A DNA stretch of 64,000 bases from Tetragonia tetragonoides (GCA_038025085.1 CM076146.1:18078001-18142000); one strand, 5' to 3'; positions 36,441 to 48,429 are shown, counted from the first letter of the stretch. Notes: generated by a model not told the origin, from the letters alone. Numbers and translations are program-made.

Positions 36441-37088
36441 CCGCTGCTCCGTGTGTGCCTCTGGACCCCTCCCTTTTGCCGCCGGACCCTTTTCTCGAGA
36501 TAAGTCCCTTTTCTCCGGTTTTGGACACTTTCCTTAGCCGATTTGGACTCAAATATGGCTCTTTTTCCTATTTCTTTTATTATTTCTATTTTGTATTATT
36601 TCCTTAATATTAATGGAAACTTCACAATTTCCTTATTTCTTTTTGGATGATTATCACCCTTTTTATTTGTATCTTTTTTATTAATCCCTTTTTACTTATT
36701 ATTTTCATTTCATTTTTTTAGGGGGGTTAGGGTACACCCAATTTTAACTTTTTAGTTGTACCATTTTTTGCTAAATGGCTATTACTTGCGCTTTTGCTTG
36801 ACTACGTGTGCATTTGCAGTAGCCTAATTATGTGCAGGGACCAATAAATAAGCAAGCAATATTTACAAGCAAAGTTTGAATGTTTGTTCGATACAAATGT
36901 TCAAAATGTGTTTCACACAAATATATTATCATAAAAACCATCACCCACATCATCAACCGTACAGGGCACCTCAAAGTGGTCCTCCGACCTCCGCGCCTCA
37001 TCACCAAAGATCGATGCCACGACCTGGCTAGGGTCAAAGGTAGAATGTTGGGCAGGCTCCCGCTATGAACTCCCTTTCCCTGCATAGC
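36441..37088. other. Spacer between the two antisense genes of the inner element
   Basis: AT-rich, with no supported frame or motif apart from the GC-rich edge near 36450. It should contain the 3' end of the PMD-like transcript. Confidence 0.5.
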
Positions 37089-39664
37089 TCAAATCATACC
37101 CCCATGAAGAACGAGGAGGCATGGTAGGCACCATAGGAGCAGGAACTGGGGATGGTAGTAAAGGCCACCATACGAAGGATATCCCGCATACCCAGGATAA
37201 GGAGGATACATCGGCATAGGCGTAGGAGTAGGCTCCACATACGGAGTCATCCTACTCTCACCAGGGCGATCTGACCGATGTACATGCACCCTCTCTCTCC
37301 TAGGACTCTCCCTCCTAGGGCTCCTCTCGCGTGAAGGGCTACGCTCAGGAGATCTCACACCCTCATCATCCGACAGCACTACCTGTCATGACCGGCGAGG
37401 AAGGGGTCAACGGTACTCAACCTGCAGCCCACAGAAAGTCATAAGATACATTTCCCAAAGCATGCAACTTTGAAAAGGCAAAAGCAAGTTTACCTTGTCC
37501 AAGTCGGCTCTTGAGCAAGTACCCTTCGAGAGAGCTTGGGATATCCAAAACTTCATTACATGCATCATCTTGAAGACCCTCCCAGTTTGCTCACGATTAA
37601 GCTACATGAAGAAAGTCAGTACAAGCATATAGTATAATAAGGCATTGTACATTTCGGTAAAACTATAAATTTACCCCTGGATTCCCAATGGGAAAAGGAA
37701 GGCCCTGGATGTCCTCATCAAGGTCCTTTGTCATGAGGATTTCTCCCCAGCACTCCTTCTCGCCGTAATCCCGGCCTTGGACCAGCATGTCCGAGACATC
37801 CCCCTCGGTCTCATCAACGCGAGGCTCCTACAAGACAAAGTGAGTTAGCATCAGCAAAATAAGAAAAACATAGAATATCAAGCACAAATTCTTACCTTCA
37901 AGCCCACAAATGAAGGCATGAGGCGATAACGGCAGAACTGCTCATAATGCCTTGCAAGGTCCTCCGCAGGTTCCCTCAAATACCGCATAGCATTTGAGCC
38001 CACCATGGCCTCCGCAACCTGCTCGCGAGACAAGCACCTCACCAAGAAAGTGGACAAGGGGGGATCCAAAGGAATCCTCGGACCCTCCAAATCGGGATAA
38101 AGCTGACGGAAGATCAGCTCCCCTAGATACCACTCAAAGGAGAACGGGCCCGCAATCAGGATCCTCTGACGATCCACCACCCTAGAAGCTAGGATGGTGT
38201 CGGGAGCCGACCCATGATACTTTGCCCATGGGAAGTAGTCAATCTACACAAGCATGCAACATAAGATATTTCCACACCAAGAAATAAAATCCATGCAATC
38301 CATATAACAAAAGCAAATATTACATGTTTTACTCTGTGCCAGTCCATGCGCAAGAGGGCCTCCCTATACTGCTGGAGAGTATACAAAGGCACAGGACCCC
38401 GATGGCGCCACGCCCTACAAACCGGAAAGTCCAAGGCCCAACCCGTAGGCGCCATGTCTGGGAAATGCTCAAAAAATCAAGGGTACAGTCAAACATGAAA
38501 TTAAGCACCGCACACTTACATCATGCATATCAAGAAAAGCAAATGCAAAGAGAAAACGCACCTGCAACACCTTCCAAAAGCCGCATAAGGTCACGGGAGG
38601 AAGGTTCGCCTGCTTATACCCCTCTTCATTCACACGGTAGGTATACCGCATGCATCTCAAGAGGTTGGCGTAGCCCGGCAACCCCCAGTTGTACTCTCTC
38701 ACATGATGGCATGAATGCGCTCCCCCTTGTCACTAAAGATAGTGGTGGCAAGGAGGTAGGCGATAAACATCCTCGCCTTTTGCTCCACCGAGGTACTCCT
38801 CTTATACCTCGGGGCTTTCAAAGCAGTAAAAAGCTCGCTATAGGAACAGTAGTGGTGACCCCAAGTGTTCCCCCAAGGACCGAAGAGCTCCACCAACTCC
38901 GCCTTATGCTACCAAATGGAAACGTCATAAACAATGGGCGTACCCACGCAAGGTACCTCGGTCAACATTGCAAACTCCGAAAGAGTAATCATCATTTCCC
39001 CATTAGGGAAATGGAACGTATTGGTGGTGTTCCAAAAACGCTCCAAGGACAACCGAACAATACATCTCTTGACTCGCTCAACCGAGTCCGCCGCTCTCAA
39101 AAGGGGCCCAAACCCCGCATTCAAAACCACATCTTGCACCTCGTTGGGCAAGGTTTTGTAAAGCTTAATCGAAGAGCCATAGTTTCCATTGGCCTTCAAA
39201 TTCCCATCGGGTTCCTATGATCAAGTTTGCAACCTCTTAGGTTCACATTTCAATCAAATGTTCAATCCTAGGCATGTTTCTAAGTTCCTTCAAGCCGCGC
39301 AAGATCACATGCGCTACAAGCTTGAAATTGCATACAAATTCTACACATGTTCTATTCAAGGCAAGCATATAAACTCAAAATTCAATGCACCAAACTATGA
39401 ATTCCAAAGTTTGAAGACTTACCACGAACTTGGAAGCCGAGAGCTCAAATGAGTCGCCGGTCAGAAAAGCAACTCCGATCGATCCAAAAAAATGTCGGGC
39501 ATCCTATCCGACGGGGTGTATCGATCTTGAGGAAAAGCCACATTAGGCTTCCTCTTTGAAAGCTTTACATGAGATGGGAAAGACTTGGTGAAGATGTCGA
39601 TTTCTTCAACCTCCTCTCACACCTCGGTCCTCCTACTCCTCCTCTTTCCCATTTTTGGAGCCAT
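37089..39664 (-). pseudogene. Antisense PMD-like gene of the inner element, multi-exon
   Basis: The start MAPKMGKRR at 39664 matches the outer copy; codon 16 is TGA, after which the frame stays open for over 40 codons. The frame 38909-39199 has the PMD core: FHFPNGEMMITLSEFAML and TEVPCVGTP, the segment in which plant mobile domain proteins carry G-E-x-x-I-T-L. The frame 38699-38896 continues (VELFGPWG, ARMFIAYLLATTIF). Then come EYNWGLPGYANLLRCM (38469-38702), ending at a splice donor after GFWKVLQ, DFPVCRAWRHRG (38189-38455), and ILIAGPFSFEWYLGELIFRQ (37878-38180) after an acceptor next to YFPWAKY. The last exon (37379-37089) is Ser/Arg-rich, then Pro/Gly/Tyr-rich. Each block has a counterpart in order at 44881-47825. 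PMD proteins such as MAIN and MAIL1 act in nuclear silencing in Arabidopsis; a role for this copy is unknown. Confidence 0.7.
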
Positions 39665-39939
39665 GGAAGAAGGATGAACAAGCTAGCAAGAACAACAAAC
39701 AAAAAAATGGAGGATTTTCAGATTTTCTCTCTCCAAGAGTTTTAAAAACCCACTCTCAAATTCACCCCAAATTTGTGAGAAATCACAAATAAACTTAAAA
39801 TTATGCAAGGATTATGCTAAAGCAAGCAAAAAGGAGCAAATTTGAGCAAGAAATGAAGTTTGGGCAACATGGAGGTAGAGAGAGAGAGTCTCGAAATTTT
39901 GGGGAAGAAATGACCCAAAATTCGGCTTTCTCCCAATTA

Positions 39940-40115
39940 AATCCCAGGCTCGGTTCAGGGCCGCCCAGGCTAAGCGGCCCCGCCGCTGGCCCCGGCGGCA
40001 AGGCCGAGTGGCTGCCCTCAGCGCCCCCGCAATGCCAGTTGAGCCGCTGAGCGAGCTCGATAAGGCCGCCCAGCCCTCAGCGGTCCTGCGCATGGCCGCT
40101 GAACCCTTTTTCTTT
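39940..40115 (-). promoter_or_regulatory. GCGGC/GCCGC palindrome array upstream of the inner PMD-like gene
   Basis: GC-rich half-palindromes (agcggccccgccgctgg, tgagccgctgagc, cctcagcggtcc, atggccgctgaac) lie about 280-450 bp upstream of the ATG at 39664. No clear TATA box was identified between them. Confidence 0.4.
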
Positions 40116-40339
40116 TTCGCCTCTCACGGGGCGGCCCACAAAAAGAAAATTCCGCGCGGGATTGCATTTTTCGACCGTTAGAAGCCCGGGAGATACGGGC
40201 TTGTCACCCAAAATGACTTTTTGCCCCCGCAACATGGTTTCCTATCCTTGCAGAGACTCGATATCATTTATTTTTGCTGGCATAGGCACTTTATTTAATT
40301 TTTGCAGGCAAATTTTCCAAGGCATAGGCATTACTAAAG

Positions 40340-40606
40340 CTGAGTTACGCAACGCTCTTTGACATTGAGGCTATCAAAATTAGCGTCACGTTGGCACCCG
40401 CAAAGCAGAGCTACGCAATGCACTTTGACGTCGAGGCTATCAAAATTAGCATCACGTTGGCACCCGCAAGGCAGAGCTACGCAACGCTCTTTGACGTTGA
40501 GGCTATCAAAATTAGCATCACGTTGGCACCTGCAAGACAGAGCTACGTAACGCTCTTTCACGACGAGGCTATTAAAATTAGCATCGCGCCGGCACCCGTA
40601 AAGCAG
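40340..40606. repeat. 66-bp tandem repeat, four copies, 3' UTR of the inner element
   Basis: The core gctatcaaaattagc starts at 40370, 40436, 40502 and (as gctatt) 40568, exactly 66 bp apart. Because 66 is a multiple of three, short frames stay open across it on both strands; these are artefacts. It lies about 150 bp before the 3' LTR. Confidence 0.9.
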
Positions 40607-40734
40607 GTAACCCTGACCACAGGCGGTCAGGATTCTACCTTTTTATCTTTTTCTCTAACATAAAGCATTTTCAAAAATAAAAAAAAACACTGCAGGCATT
40701 TTTAGCACATACTTTGACCTCGCTTTCACAAGCT

Positions 40735-40752
40735 CGGCCAAAGTGGGGTCTT
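40735..40752 (+). other. Polypurine tract region of the inner element
   Basis: ggccaaagtggggtcttc directly precedes the 3' LTR. The outer element has nearly the same sequence at its own 3' LTR border (43211-43240, opposite strand). Confidence 0.7.
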
Positions 40753-42292
40753 CTGTAGACAGCCTAATCGGTTCTCATCCCCTGGCACCGCAAAGCCCGA
40801 TGATGATGGTAATGGAATAACATAGACGTAACTAGAAAAGGGCATTGCTCAAAAATCTAGACCAAATTCCTTGAAACCTCAGTCTTTGGATAGCCCTTGT
40901 TATAAGGATTCCAACGCCTTTGACCTTGCCTCAATCAGGTTCCCGGATCAAGAGATATCGCGTCTTGAAGATTTGGGTAAAAACTGCTCAATCCCGACCC
41001 CCTAGGTCAGCCCAACGGCAATTTCGTAATTTATTGAGCATAAGAAGTCAAAAAACCCTAGCCACGCGCGCGCCTCCCGGTAGAGCGGCTGACGCTGTCA
41101 GCCCGACAGTACACGCGTGACAGCAGAGGCCCTCACGGCAGTCGCTGGGCTTCGTTGCCTTCTTGCTGGCCGCTGTGCTTGTTTATTGGCTGGGCCGAGT
41201 TTCGACGCCGGGTTCGCAGCCCTAGGCCCCTAATTTCGTTCCCAACTCTATAAATACCCCCTTTCATCCACTTTTGATAGAGGTTGGTCAGTTTATATTT
41301 TTGAGAGCAATTTGAGAGCACAAATACTCCAAATCATAGAGAATTCAGATTTTGAATACTCAAGCAAGCCATTGCACCCAACCTAGCACCCAAGATTGAA
41401 GAGCAATTCCAATTCTACTAGTCCCGTTCGAATAGAACGTCCAGGTTAACCATCCTGAGGGCCTAAATCTTTATTAAATCTTTTCTTCATTGTTTATAAT
41501 CATGTTTTATCTAGCTTTTGATTATGGTTGAATAATTATGCATGCTTTGACCTTTGTAAATAATTATGCATGCTAGTTTAATTTAAAGTTCGCATCTTTT
41601 TTATTAGTTTGTGCAAGTTTGCATCTTTTTCATTAGTTTGTGCAAGTTTGCATCTTTTTATCGTTTGTGCATGCATGTAGCAACCTCCTAGGTTTATTTT
41701 AGCATAAAGTTAATATTTTTGCAGTGATCTTTTATTGAAGTTACTAACAAATTTGTTGATGTGCATATGCGATGCTTGGCGCGTTTAGCAAAGTGTGGTA
41801 GGTTGGAGAATTAAATTATTGCTCTTATCTCTTATTTGTGTTTGATAATAGTATGCATGCAAATTGGATATAAATTGTGCAAAGTGATAACATAGGTAAT
41901 TTGGTTGTCTTTAACTCGCCTAGCTAATTTTAGGAGCTTGGACGACCGGATTTGTATGGAACCATATAACACAGATAAATATTTGACATGGATAGGCTTA
42001 GTAAAGGCCGTTAATTCGGGCGATTTAGATGAGATTCGTTTTGTTTATTTCGTACCTATACCCCCGAACTCAATATTTAGCCTCATGGGTATAAGTCAAT
42101 TTCCAATAGGAATTGGGTGCACTTTTTGATGGTTTTCAATGGTTTCCTAAAAATTGGTGGCGGCTTCATTGCTTGCAAATTGTTATTCCCCATTATAATA
42201 TAATTTAAATTGCATATGACGTATTATTTAAGAATCGTTAAATTCCGAATAAAATATCTCGATTAGGCCTCGGAAAGGCTATGGTTCTTACA
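40753..42292 (+). repeat. 3' LTR of the inner element, 1540 bp
   Basis: Starts TGTAGACAGCC, ends GTTCTTACA, and matches the 5' LTR with scattered substitutions and a roughly 70-bp shorter palindrome array (41090-41200). TATA box TATAAATA at 41249-41256. Confidence 0.92.
41085..41205. promoter_or_regulatory. GCGGC/GCCGC palindrome array in the inner 3' LTR
   Basis: A contracted version of the array in the 5' LTR (agagcggctgacg, ggcagtcgctggg, tggccgctgtg). Confidence 0.45.
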
Positions 42293-42297
42293 CATGT

Positions 42298-43210
42298 TCA
42301 TATCACATGAACCAAATTCGTTAGTAAATAACAGGCAATATAAAATTTATTGAAAACCCTCAGGTTGGATTACCTGGATGCTCACAATGAACTTATTGGG
42401 TTGTTATGCTTGAATTCTTGCTCTTGATGAAGTATGAAGGTTTATTTTGTGGTGCTAGGGCTAACCTAAAGAGGAGCAGAATTAGAATTTAGGGTTTAAT
42501 ATGAGAGAGAATGTCTAAACTCTAAAATTCCCAACCAAGAGACCAACTTGAGAGAGAAACTGCCAACCTCTTAAATTCCTAACCTCTTCAACTGAACCCT
42601 AATGTTTGTTTATATAGAAGAGGGGGGCTGCCAGGGTTTGACACGAAAATTGAATGGGCCTCGAATTCGTCGTCCACGAGAAGAAGCCCAGGCGGCCATG
42701 CAACTAGGCCGAGCGGCTGAACCACTAGGACAAGCGATTGAACCGCTTGTCATGCGGCTTAGCCGCTAGGCAAGCGGTCAAGCCGGTTGGCCTAGCGGCA
42801 TAGCCGCTTGTCCTAGCGGCCAACGCTTGAACTCAAGTGTGGCCGCTTGGACCTGGAGCGGCCTGCCTGCATAGGCGCCTGACATGCTTTTCAAGCGGGG
42901 GAGGCTTTTCCGAGGGGTTCCACGCGGGATTGACTGAGAGTCCTTGTTTGACCAAGGGTTGACTCAAGGGTTTGGGTTCCCTTTCGGGCCCTTAGGTTCA
43001 AAGAGGCTTATCTCTCAGTTTTGGACTCTAATTGAATTGAGTCCAACTGGTTTGGATCACTTGTACAAGAGGCTTCCGTTGGTTAAATCAAATGAACTGG
43101 GCTAATCATTAGAGCAATTATTCTCACAACACAAGTTCGAGCAAAATCCAATCCTTTCATCATCGGGGTTTTATGGGGAGTTATCATAGACACAATTTTT
43201 GGTGTCTACA
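42298..43210 (-). repeat. Outer element 3' LTR, second segment
   Basis: This resumes the LTR after the catgt duplication (42293-42297) and matches about 59276-60145 of the right LTR. It ends GGTGTCTACA at 43210. A TATA-type box on the minus strand (tatata, 42611-42616) is preserved at 59586-59591. Confidence 0.9.
42680..42890. promoter_or_regulatory. GCGGC/GCCGC palindrome array in the outer left LTR
   Basis: At least eight half-palindromes such as gagcggctgaacc, cttagccgctagg and catagccgcttg alternate here. On the minus strand the array precedes the TATA box at 42611-42616. The right LTR copy is about 50 bp shorter within this array. Confidence 0.5.
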
Positions 43211-43240
43211 GAAGCCCCTACTTTGGCTGAGCTCGAACAG
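43211..43240 (-). other. Polypurine tract region of the outer element
   Basis: On the minus strand, GCCAAAGTAGGGGCTTC directly precedes the LTR, closely matching the inner element's GCCAAAGTGGGGTCTTC. Confidence 0.7.
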
Positions 43241-43375
43241 AGCAAAGGTTAATGTATGCTTGTGCCAATACCTGCAATAAACAGGAAAACTAAGTGAGGT
43301 GAAAATCAGTTAGAGATAAACAATAATTTTAGGATAAAGTAGTAAATTCCCCGGTTTATTTGACCGAGAGTTTAA

Positions 43376-44155
43376 CCCTATACTGTAGGTCACACAATAA
43401 ACATCCTTCGACTATCAGTCGAACGGAGAGACCCTACGCTGTAGGTTACACAATAAAAGTATTTCGTCAGAAATAAGGTAAATGATAAAAATCATTCGAC
43501 TTTTAGTCGAAGGGAGACCCTATGTTGTAGATTACACAATAAATGTCCTTCGATTTTCAGTCGAAGGGGACCCTTTGCTGTAGGTTACACAACAAAAATA
43601 TTTCGTTAGAAATAGGATAAATGATAAAAATCCTTCGATTTTTAGTTGAAGGGAGACCCTGTGCTGTAGGTTACACAATAAATGTCCTTCGATTTTCAGT
43701 CGAAGGGGAGCCTGTGCTGTACGTTACACAATAAAAATATTTCGTTAGAAATAAGGTAAATAATAAAAATCTTTCGACTTTTTGTCGAAGGGAGACCCTG
43801 TGCTGTAGGTTACACAATAAATGTCCTTCAATTTTAAGTCGAAGGGGACCTTGTGCTGTAGGTTACACAATAAAATGATTTCGTTAGAAATAAGGTAAAT
43901 GATAAAAATCTTTCGACTTTTTTTGTCGAAGGGAGACCCTGTGATGTAGGTTACACAATAAATGTCCTTCGATTTTCAGTCGAAGGGGAACCTGTGCTGT
44001 GGGTTACACAATAAAATAATTCATTAGAAATAGGATAAATGATACAAATCCTTCGATTTTTAGTCGAAGGGAGACCCTGTGCTGTAGGTCATACAATAAA
44101 TGTCCTTCGATTCTCAGTCGAAGGGAAACTTATGCTGTAGGTTACATAATATGTT
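43376..44155. repeat. About 139-bp tandem repeat, six copies, 3' UTR of the outer element
   Basis: The anchor tgtccttcgatttt recurs at 43402 (variant), 43544, 43683, 43822, 43963 and 44101. Each unit has two related halves, each with a hairpin-forming cttcga...tcgaag inverted repeat followed by ccctgtgctgtaggttacac. The first copies are the most diverged. Confidence 0.85.
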
Positions 44156-44387
44156 GAGAAATGCAATGAGTAGTAAATCTAATTGTAAAGGATAGTAAAA
44201 TGCTGCTCATACCTTCGGACAGACGCGAGCCCATGCCATAGGCCGAGTATAAATGTACAAACCTGTTGGTTTAAAGTAGTCCTGCTTTCATAGATGGACT
44301 TTGGCGCGCAAATAACTGCTATGGGCCTCACGTGGGGCCCACTGATTTTGAACCAATGTCCATTAGAATATTATAACAGAAAAGTGT

Positions 44388-44600
44388 ATGGCGGTCAAAG
44401 CGCCATATCAAATGGTTAAACCGCTAGGTGGAGCGGCTAAACCGCTTGTTGGAGCGGCTACGCCGCTTGGTGGAGCGGTTGAACCGTTCATCCCAACGGT
44501 CAAGCCGTTTGGGCTAGTGGCCAAGCCGCGTGGCTTGCAGTTCAACCGCCAGTGCGGCGGTCTGACCGTCCACCTAAGCGGTTTGACCGGTCGCTAGGTT
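44388..44600 (+). promoter_or_regulatory. GCGGC/GCCGC palindrome array upstream of the outer PMD-like gene
   Basis: Regular units of about 20 bp (agcggctaaaccgcttg, agcggctacgccgcttgg, agcggttgaaccgttc and so on) form imperfect palindromes. They end about 280 bp before the ATG at 44881, with a possible aataaag-type AT box near 44610. Confidence 0.5.
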
Positions 44601-44880
44601 TTCACGGTAGAATAAAGGGGAAAAGAAAGGGGAAGGCCGAAATGGATCTTCTTCCATTTCGTTCCTTGTTCTTCTCTCTCCTCCATTTTTCTTCAAGCTC
44701 TTAACCTCCATCAAAGCCCCTAGATTCAATTCTTGAGGTTTTCTTACTCAAATTCTTAGTAGAACTTGATTTTGTTAGTTGTTCTTGTGTTTTTGAGTGT
44801 CAAAACTCAAAATTGTGTGACATTGTGAGTTTTGTGAGTTTCACTCAAATTTCCAAAAACTCCATTTTTGCTCTTTATCC

Positions 44881-47825
44881 ATGGCTCCCAAACTTAGAGG
44901 AGGTAGGAAAAGGAAGGAGTAAGAGATTATTGTGCGGGAGGCCCCGAATGTTTTCACTCGGGTTTTCGTTTCCGATATACCCCGTCACCGGGTGGGTGAG
45001 CACCGGTTAGTCCAGGATGAGTTCATTCGTAGTGATTTTCATCCTATCCATCGTTGGGAGTCCCGCGATCTTATTTCCAAGAAGAAGGAGCATTTGGTTA
45101 CCGTCGGTACCAAATGTCGGGTATGTCGTTTTTTTTTTCTTTTGCTCTTTTACACTTAGAAAATCATGTGTAGGCAAACATAGAATTTTTAGGTTGAGAA
45201 CTGTAGTGTAGCTAATGTGGAAAACCAATTTGCGTGAAATTATTTTCTTGCTAATTTGTGAATTCCCGTAGGATTCTCGTATTATATTTTTTTTTGGCAT
45301 GTGAAGAATGAATTTGTGTGAAATTTATCTTTAATAGTGGAAAATAAATTTGTATGAAATTTATTCTCGTTGCAATTATCATTTCTTTGTGAAAATAAAC
45401 CTGAGTGAAGTTTATTTTTATTGTGATGGTATATGGTGTTTTGAGTATATTTGTGGAGAATAAACTTGTGTGAAATTCGTTCTCGTTAAAATTTACTCTT
45501 GTTATATTGGTTTAGTTAAAATGCTAAATTTTACGAGTTGTAAAAATTTAGTACTAAACCGGAGACTGGTAGTTGTTACTACGATCACGTAGCTAATTGT
45601 CTTGCAATTATTGTGTTGTATAGGACGTAGATACTACCATGCGGGGTTTCAATAGCCTTTCCGGGATTGAGAAAGCCCGTAGGTATGTGACTTTCGAGGT
45701 CAGCGCTATTGTGGAGCGTTGTGGCTTTGGTCGATCACCTTCTAGCGTCCATCACTTCTGCTGAGCGCTCCGACCGCTTTTTCGTTAGAGGCGTTGCGGA
45801 GCGGTACTGGGATACTACAGTACTTTTCATTTCCCTATGGGTGAGATCATGATCACCCCTTTCGAGTTCGGTCTCATTTTCGGGCTCCCTTGCATTGGTA
45901 TCCCCCTCACTTATGGAGAGGTGAGTAGGGATGACATGGTGGAGATGTTTGGCCTTTTTGGGGCCAATTGGGATGGTATGAAGTATGGGCGGACTGACGT
46001 AATGGTCCAGTTTCTGACCACCCCGAGGAAGCTGAAGAAGGTCACGGCGGAGCAGCACGCTCGCCTTTTCTTGGACTATATTCTAGCTTGTTCCGTCTAT
46101 GTGGATAAAGCTAGTAGGTATCATGTTAACTATTTCCCGTGCTTGCGGGATTGGATAGAGTTGCGGAGTACAATTGGGGTATTTCCACATACTCCTGTCT
46201 TCTACGGTGCTTGACGCAGTCCAGCCTCCTCAGTGGAGAGGAGGGCGCGTCTCGTGTCTCCTTGGTCGGTTATTGGAAGGTTATGGAGGTAATTTCCGTT
46301 TTCCCTTCTTGTCTTTGTGTTTTTGGCTTTTACTCACCACTTGTGCCTAATCCATGTGCTTTGCATGTCTTAGATTTGGTTTTACGAGCATTTTTGCGAC
46401 CTTTCCCCTCTTCTCGAGACAGGGGATTTGTCTTTTCCTGTGATGCAGACCTCGAGGGGACGGGCATCTTGCCCATATACTACGCTGCACGCCCTTACGG
46501 AGGCGATATATCCCTTGACCGCTTAGGATGTAAGTGATTATCTTTTGTGCTTTTATCGTACTTTTCATCCTTTTGTGTGCTCATTCTTTATTTTTGTAGG
46601 TCGACTGGTTCCCCTGGACAGATTACCTCCCGGGTCTCTCGGACCGATTCTTGGGTGCTAGGGAGTATGACCAGAGGAGGATCTTCATTGAGGGTCCTTT
46701 CGATTTTGAGTGGTTCTTGGGAGAGAGATTGATTAGGAAGACTTTCTCCGACCTTCCGGCTACGAGGATTCCTTTGGATGCTCCGGATTCTGTGCTTTAC
46801 GTTCGTCACCTTACCATGGAGCAGGTAAGGGCGGCCACTGTTGGGGCGAAGGCCCTTGAGTATTTTCTTCCAGCTGATCCTGAGGTGGATCTTATGGTGG
46901 CGTATACCGAGTTTTCTGAGGCTCGGTTGTGCCCCAACTTCTCTACCGACCCGGTAAGTAATGTACTTTTGTTTCTTAATTTCGTTTGGAAATTTAGAAA
47001 TGTATCTAATATCTTTAAGTCTTCGCAGAGTGTTGTGAGTTCTTCGTCGTCTCACGCGACTGCCTCTTCTCTGCGCCCTATTCCTCCTTCTATGTCGGTG
47101 AGTTATTTAGGAGCGGACGAGTCACCTCAGGTTCTATTGATTTTCGAGTTTCGTGGTCCCGATGAGGAGGTTGAGGGATCGCCTCTACCAGCTGGTTGTA
47201 GGGGGGTAAGTGAAAATCCCTTGTAATCTGCAATATTTCCTTTGTGTTTATACTGACTCTTTTCTTTAGGTGCACAGTTGGATGCTGCTGAGACGCGGAA
47301 GATCTATAGGGGCATGCAGGCCTTTAAGAATTGGATTTCCAGATTCGCGTCTCGGAGTGTATGCACGAGTCGTCGGTCCGACGTTCGAGAGGTATGTTCA
47401 TTTCAAGTAATAGTGCTTGATTTGAATGTTCATAATTTTCAGACCTTTGGTCTATTTTGTAGCCTGTTCTTGTGGCGAGGCCTTTTAGGCCTCTAGTTAT
47501 TCGTGCTCCAGAGTCGGTGTCTACACCGGAGCGTCCTCCTCCAAGGCAGGAGGGTACGGAGGTGCGTCATGGGACGCCTCGAGCTCGAGTGGACACGGGG
47601 AACCCGCCGCAAGTGCCTTATCTTCCGCAGTGGCATGCACCGCTTCCCTATATGGGGTATCCGGGTTATCCCATGCCTATGTATCCTCCAGTCCCTCCGA
47701 CGGGTTCCTGGCGTCAGGAGAGTACGGGGTATGGCGGCTATCCCAACATATCGGAGCCACCACGCCATTCTTTGGATCCCGCTTACTTGATGGGTTCGTT
47801 ATTTGCTTTTGACCCTAGAGCTTGA
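44881..47825 (+). pseudogene. Antisense PMD-like gene of the outer element, multi-exon
   Basis: MAPKLRGGRKRKE is followed by TAA (44920-44922), then an open frame to a GTATGT donor at 45120. An AT-rich intron ends at TAG 45623. Exon 2 (from 45624) has one frameshift near 45760, then the PMD core with FPMGEIMITPFEFG, FGLPCIGIPLTYGE and ARLFLDYILACSVY, and, after another shift, EYNWGISTYSCLLRCL and GYWKVME, with a GTAATT donor at 46291. Later blocks: a short exon (46372-46531) with an in-frame TAG, then 46601-46953 with RRIFIEGPFDFEWFLGERLI and a GTAAGT donor. Further exons at about 47030, 47271 and 47462 follow; the last ends in a Pro/Gly/Tyr-rich tail (YPGYPMPMYPP). The order equals that of the inner copy. 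Introns are on the strand opposite to the retrotransposon's genomic RNA, so splicing cannot remove them during copying. Confidence 0.7.
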
Positions 47826-48429
47826 ATTGGGTGATGTCTCAGCCGGGTCCTTCAGGTGCTCCATCATCGAGTGGACCCGGGGAGTCGTCTCAAGCGAGTC
47901 CGAGTACTTGCGAAGATGGCCAGTGAATTTTACTGTGGTGCATTTTGAACTTTCAGACTTGTATTAAACCTGCTATAAATATTGCATTTTATTCACGCAC
48001 AAAAAATACCACGCAAATGCCCATATGTGAATTTAGTCATCTGATTTCCGAATGGGAAATCACAAAACACGAAATCCGAGAATTTAGGATTCCCGGAAAC
48101 TCAGCAAATTTGGGGTACCCCTTCCCCTAAAAACTAAAAATAACGTAAAGAAAAAGAAAATAGGAAAAGATAAATAAAAGGGAAAAAGTAACTAAAGAAA
48201 ATAAGGAATCAGAAAATAAAAGGAAAAAAGGTGGAACTTGATAATCAAAATAAAAAGAAGGAAATAAAATAAAAAGGGAATAAATAAAAAAGTGGCAAGA
48301 GCCAAAATTAAGGTAAGGAAAATCTAAGGGAAGGCTTCCAAAATCTGTCCAAGTGGGAATTAGGAAGGTAGAGCTCGGTCAATGGAGAGGTCGAGTGGAC
48401 CGAGGTCGTCTCGCGAAGTTGCTCGTCAG
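47826..48429. other. Spacer between the two antisense genes of the outer element
   Basis: A/G-rich DNA (48130-48320 is mostly a, g and k-mers of aaataaa type) without frames. It corresponds to 36441-37088 in the inner element. Confidence 0.5.

Larger units (their letters stand above)
24928..42292 (+). mobile_element. Inner Tat-type Ty3/gypsy retrotransposon, 17,365 bp
   Basis: LTRs (TGTAGACA...TTCTTACA) and the 5-bp duplication catgt (24923-24927, 42293-42297) define the element. Its insertion splits the left LTR of the outer element, and the uninterrupted right LTR confirms the join. Gag, protease, RT, two RNase H domains and integrase run on the plus strand (27539-34207). Two antisense genes follow (36160-34609 and 39664-37089), then 66-bp tandem repeats, a polypurine tract and the 3' LTR. 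All coding regions carry stops or frameshifts. Confidence 0.93.

Noticed and set aside
38324..39220. 298-codon plus-strand frame
   Set aside because: It lies opposite the PMD-like exons on the minus strand, resembles no family I recognise, and its counterpart in the outer element is not open. The minus-strand blocks match the outer copy in order, so they are the real coding strand.
40334..40663. Repetitive frames on both strands with a 22-residue period
   Set aside because: Artefact of the 66-bp tandem repeat in the 3' UTR.
43376..44155. Possible CRISPR-like array because of regular hairpin repeats
   Set aside because: Repeats are contiguous 139-bp units without unique spacers, inside a plant retrotransposon 3' UTR.
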